DNA from: Coturnix japonica
Taxonomy: Eukaryota > Chordata > Aves > Galliformes > Phasianidae
Direction: 5' to 3'
Length of the DNA: 64,000 nucleotides
NCBI RefSeq assembly: GCF_001577835.2
Contig: NC_029528.1
Coordinates: 1,302,001-1,366,000, forward strand
Position 1 is the stretch's first letter, and every line of letters starts with the position of its first letter. A program made the translations under genes and the position numbers. Under the pieces are notes generated by a model that was given only the letters and a program-made list of their open reading frames with translations, was not told where the DNA came from and ran no database searches. Positions 61,136 to 64,000 of the stretch are shown here, piece after piece.

Positions 61136-61340
61136 TTAGACGAGTTCAACTTTAGCGTTCGGATAAACAGCCACCACATCGTAGCCCTCGGGGGGCTTAA
61201 CCCTCTCCTTGGCGTGCGTCTCGCAATACAGCTGCTCCTCGATGAAGAAATAGCCCCTCTGCTTCAGGTTGAGGCCACAGTCGTCGCACATGAAGCACTC
61301 GGGGTGGTAGAGCTTGTCGCGGGCTTTGACGATGGTTCCC
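61136..61340 (-). CDS. PDLIM4: PDLIM4 last coding exon (C-terminal half of LIM domain)
   Basis: Acceptor CCCCCAG at 61341-61342. Encodes [60 protein letters not shown] and NAKVELV, stop at 61136-61138. This is nearly the human PDLIM4 (RIL) C-terminus; PDLIM3 lacks the final AKVELV. It holds the second zinc-binding half of the LIM domain (HPEC, CDDC, CETH). PDLIM4 is a PDZ-LIM adaptor on actin and alpha-actinin structures. Only this exon is recognised; the PDZ domain and first LIM half must lie beyond 64000 or in unrecognised short exons. Same strand as the OCTN pair, as in human. Confidence 0.95.
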
Positions 61341-61778
61341 CTGGGGGTGGGAAGAGTGGGGTCAGTGGGGACACAGCCAGCAGAAAGGCCCCCCCTGCCC
61401 CCCCCATATTCTCCCTGCTGTTGATCCCTGTGCTGGAAGCTGGAGAGCTGCAGGCATGCACAGGAAAACTGTTATTTGTAAGGCTGCTTTCTTACAGCAC
61501 AAAGAAGAATGCTGGTGTTCTCTGAAATGTGACTCAGTGTATGTCTGCCCGAGAGCCACTCCTCAACACACAGACAAAAATAACTTACTGATCTCTTCTG
61601 CTTGACCCTGACAGCGATCCTCCCTCAATGAGGCAGTGAGGGAGTGCCAGAGCACGGTGCTATTCCTGTGATAAGCAGGGCAGAACTGCTGAGTGAATAC
61701 TCTGCATTTGGATGCAAGATTCCCTTAAAAGGGGCAGTCCTCACTGTCCTCCTCAACTCCAGCTTCAGTCACAGAAGC

Positions 61779-62215
61779 ACAGAATGGCCTGGGTTGAAAA
61801 GGACCACAGCAACCTTGTTCCAGTCCCCTGCTATGTGCAGGGTCAGCAACCAGCAGCCCAGGCTGCCCAGAGCCACATCCAGCCTGGCCTTGAATGCCTG
61901 CAGGGATGGGGCATCCACAGCCTCCTTGGGCAGCCTGTTTCTGTGAGTCACCACCCTCTGGGTGAAAAACTTCCTCCTAATATCCAAACTAAACCTCCAC
62001 TGTCTTAGTTTAAAACCATTCCCCCTTGTCCTGTCACTGCCCACCTTCATAAACAGCCATTCCCCCTCCTGTCTATTTGCTCCCTTCAAGTACTGGAAGT
62101 CCACAATGTGGTCTCCCCAGAGCCTTCTCTTCTCCAAGCTAAACAAGCCCAGCTCCCCCAACCTTTCTTCATAGGAGAGGTGCTCCAGCCCTCTGATCAT
62201 CTCAGTGATCCTCCT
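61779..62215 (-). repeat. CR1 LINE, 5'-truncated, in PDLIM4 intron
   Basis: About 437 bases. The minus-strand translation gives the C-terminal ORF2 segment of CR1: [80 protein letters not shown], then the short 3'UTR. The frame is open across the fragment, which suggests a fairly young copy. Confidence 0.95.
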
Positions 62216-62763
62216 GTTAGCAAGAAAAACACCCCCATAAAAGAAAACATCAGCATAAAGGGACTCAAGGATTCTGCTACACCTTCTAACTTGTAATGCT
62301 GGTGGGAATCCACCTGGATGCACAATGCACACAGCAGCACTTACACAATCCCATTGCCACATCTCGTGCACTCGGGGAGCAGCTGCAGTCCAGACATGGC
62401 AGCGCCGAGCTTTGGTCCTGGAGGTTTGATGCTGCGAGGGTTGCTCAGTCTGTCGAGTTTTTCACCTGCCAAGAGTTTTAGACACAGATTGAGGATTTGC
62501 ACTCTGGCACCTTGTTCTTTATTCCTGTTGTTGTTAAGGAGCCAGAGGGTTGTTTATCCCCAGGAGGAGATGCACTCAGCCTTGTCACAACTCTCTGTAC
62601 AGAAGCGAAGAGCAAACATGCAAACAGTGAGACCAGCAACCTGTACAGCCACACATCTGGGTGCACAGATGGGCCCAGACACTGCATGGGGATACTCGTG
62701 CAGATGTTCTCAAAAGGCATCACAGATGAATGTAGTGATTATTTAGGCCATGCTATTTGGTGA

Positions 62764-62807
62764 AGAAAAAAAAAAAAAAAAAAAAAAAGAAAAAAAAGAG
62801 AGAAACA
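62764..62807 (+). repeat. poly-A tract
   Basis: About 24 uninterrupted A, then A-rich sequence with single G interruptions. CR1 elements do not end in poly-A, so this is either simple sequence or the tail of an unrecognised retrocopy. Confidence 0.85.
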
Positions 62808-62983
62808 GTAAAAATCTCCCCGCAGAAAACCCCTCCAAAAGGAAGGGTTCTGTCCCACCACCTTGGGGAGGTTTGTGCCACCTCTCAGGACTCGGTAACC
62901 TGATGTTTTAAAAGAGAAGGGGGGGTGAATAAAAATAAATCTCAGAGTGAAACAAGCTCTTTGGAGAGGAATACAGCACAATC

Positions 62984-63110
62984 GTAGAGTCATAGAATGG
63001 TCTGAGTTGAAAAGGACCACAATGATCATGTAGTTACAACCCTCCTGCTATGTGCAGGGTCACCAACCACCAGACCAGGCTGCCCAGAGGCACAATGGAC
63101 CCTTTGCTTC
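62984..63110 (-). repeat. CR1 LINE 3' tail in PDLIM4 intron
   Basis: The plus strand begins 'gagtcatagaatggtctgag', then 'ttgaaaaggaccacaatgat' and 'gctatgtgcagggtcaccaa'. Same subfamily as 58370-58555 and 61779-62215. Confidence 0.87.
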
Positions 63111-64000
63111 TGTTTCCCAGCCCACAGCCTCCAGGCACAGCTGCAGGCCCAACATGGCACTGCTCAAGCTGAAGGAGGTGCAGCCACCAGGAGCAGTGCC
63201 CCCCATCCCTCAGCCCCCAGCAGAGCAGATCTGAAGAGCAGCACCGTAGGGCCAAGTGCTGTGCTTTTGTGACATGTGTAGGCTTAAGGAAAAGGGAGTG
63301 GGCTGGAAGCAGTCAAACAACCCAGCAGCAGCACTGCTGGTGATCTGAACTTTGCTGAGGCATTACAAAGCTCTGTGCTGGGAGAGATGCTTGTCACTCA
63401 GATGCCCGTAACTGCCGGTCCCTTATGCAGCAGTTGGGGCACTGCAGGGCTGCTGGCAGGCATCTAACCCCCATGCATCACTCCTCCCAGTCAAAGCAGA
63501 TCATTCTCTCATTTCAAACTGCAGCACAGAGCCCTGACTTCTACGACTCTTGCAGCTTCATAATGAGATTTGCAGCAGTTGGTATTTTCCCATAAAATCT
63601 AAGTTCCTGGATTCACATGATTAGAGTAAGAGGCTCCTGGAAGGAAACGAGAAGAAGCTTTTAGCCTCAGTGATTGCAAAGAGAAGCCTGAAAGCTTGAA
63701 CATAAAAGCCTCAAAGGACTTAAAGTTGAAAGGCAAATAAAAAGAAGCTGAAATGTATCTTCTGGGGATCTTACTTTTTAATGCACGGAACTGGCGATGA
63801 CCTGAGTTAATGAAGCAGACAGGAAGCTGGGACTGAGCTAAGAGTGAGCCAGAAGCTCCTGATCTCTATTCCTGCTGAGGACCATCCACAACCTTATGTA
63901 AATGCCATTTATTGAAAAAGGCATTTGATCTTCCATCGATGATCCTACTGAACTGCTTTCAACCATTCCATTTGTACCAACAGGAACACAGCTGCCATGG
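63111..64000. other. presumed PDLIM4 intron, nothing recognised
   Basis: No LIM or PDZ exon, repeat family or RNA gene recognised on either strand. By gene order it should be intronic to PDLIM4. Confidence 0.4.

Noticed and set aside
61341-64000. Further PDLIM4 exons
   Set aside because: No LIM cysteine/histidine pattern or PDZ segment found on the minus strand, so nothing beyond the last exon is claimed.
1-64000. Endogenous retroviruses, CRISPR arrays, tRNA or rRNA genes
   Set aside because: No retroviral gene segments or paired long terminal repeats, no regularly spaced direct-repeat array and no tRNA- or rRNA-like sequence were recognised by eye.

Overview
This window looks like a bird chromosome, probably galliform. 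It carries many truncated CR1 LINE fragments, compact GT-AG introns, GC-rich CpG-island promoters and vertebrate gene content. The species cannot be fixed from the sequence alone.

The window is the OCTN block known from human 5q31 (PDLIM4, SLC22A4, SLC22A5, then IRF1), read in reverse so that all recognised genes are on the minus strand. From right to left: the last coding exon of PDLIM4 (61136-61340, the rest of the gene off the right edge or unrecognised); SLC22A4/OCTN1 complete in ten coding exons (54455 down to 40075, 551 aa); and SLC22A5/OCTN2 complete in ten coding exons (36631 down to 18921, 557 aa) with a probable long 3'UTR to about 15235. The two transporters are a head-to-tail tandem pair. 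Their first nine coding exons have identical lengths (393, 104, 155, 172, 127, 101, 215, 183 and 136 nt). OCTN2 is the sodium-carnitine cotransporter; OCTN1 is an ergothioneine/organic cation transporter. I see no third copy comparable to mouse Octn3.

Left of SLC22A5, positions 1 to about 14 kb hold no recognisable protein gene. A strong CpG island at 13.85-14.25 kb has a perfect splice donor on the minus strand. Just upstream of that donor is a triple GAAA element spaced like an interferon-stimulated response element. By position this is a candidate promoter for a bird counterpart of the IRF1 antisense long non-coding RNA (human IRF1-AS1/C5orf56). IRF1 itself would lie beyond the left edge.

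The most interesting signals are: (1) a sharply bounded, nearly identical 272-base tract shared by exon 1 of SLC22A4 and SLC22A5, the mark of recent or recurrent gene conversion; (2) the CpG island with donor and ISRE-like element; (3) paralogue-specific changes at conserved transporter positions; (4) a coding-like 82-codon open frame in the SLC22A4-SLC22A5 spacer. Most other long open frames are antisense shadows of exons or chance frames in GC-rich sequence.
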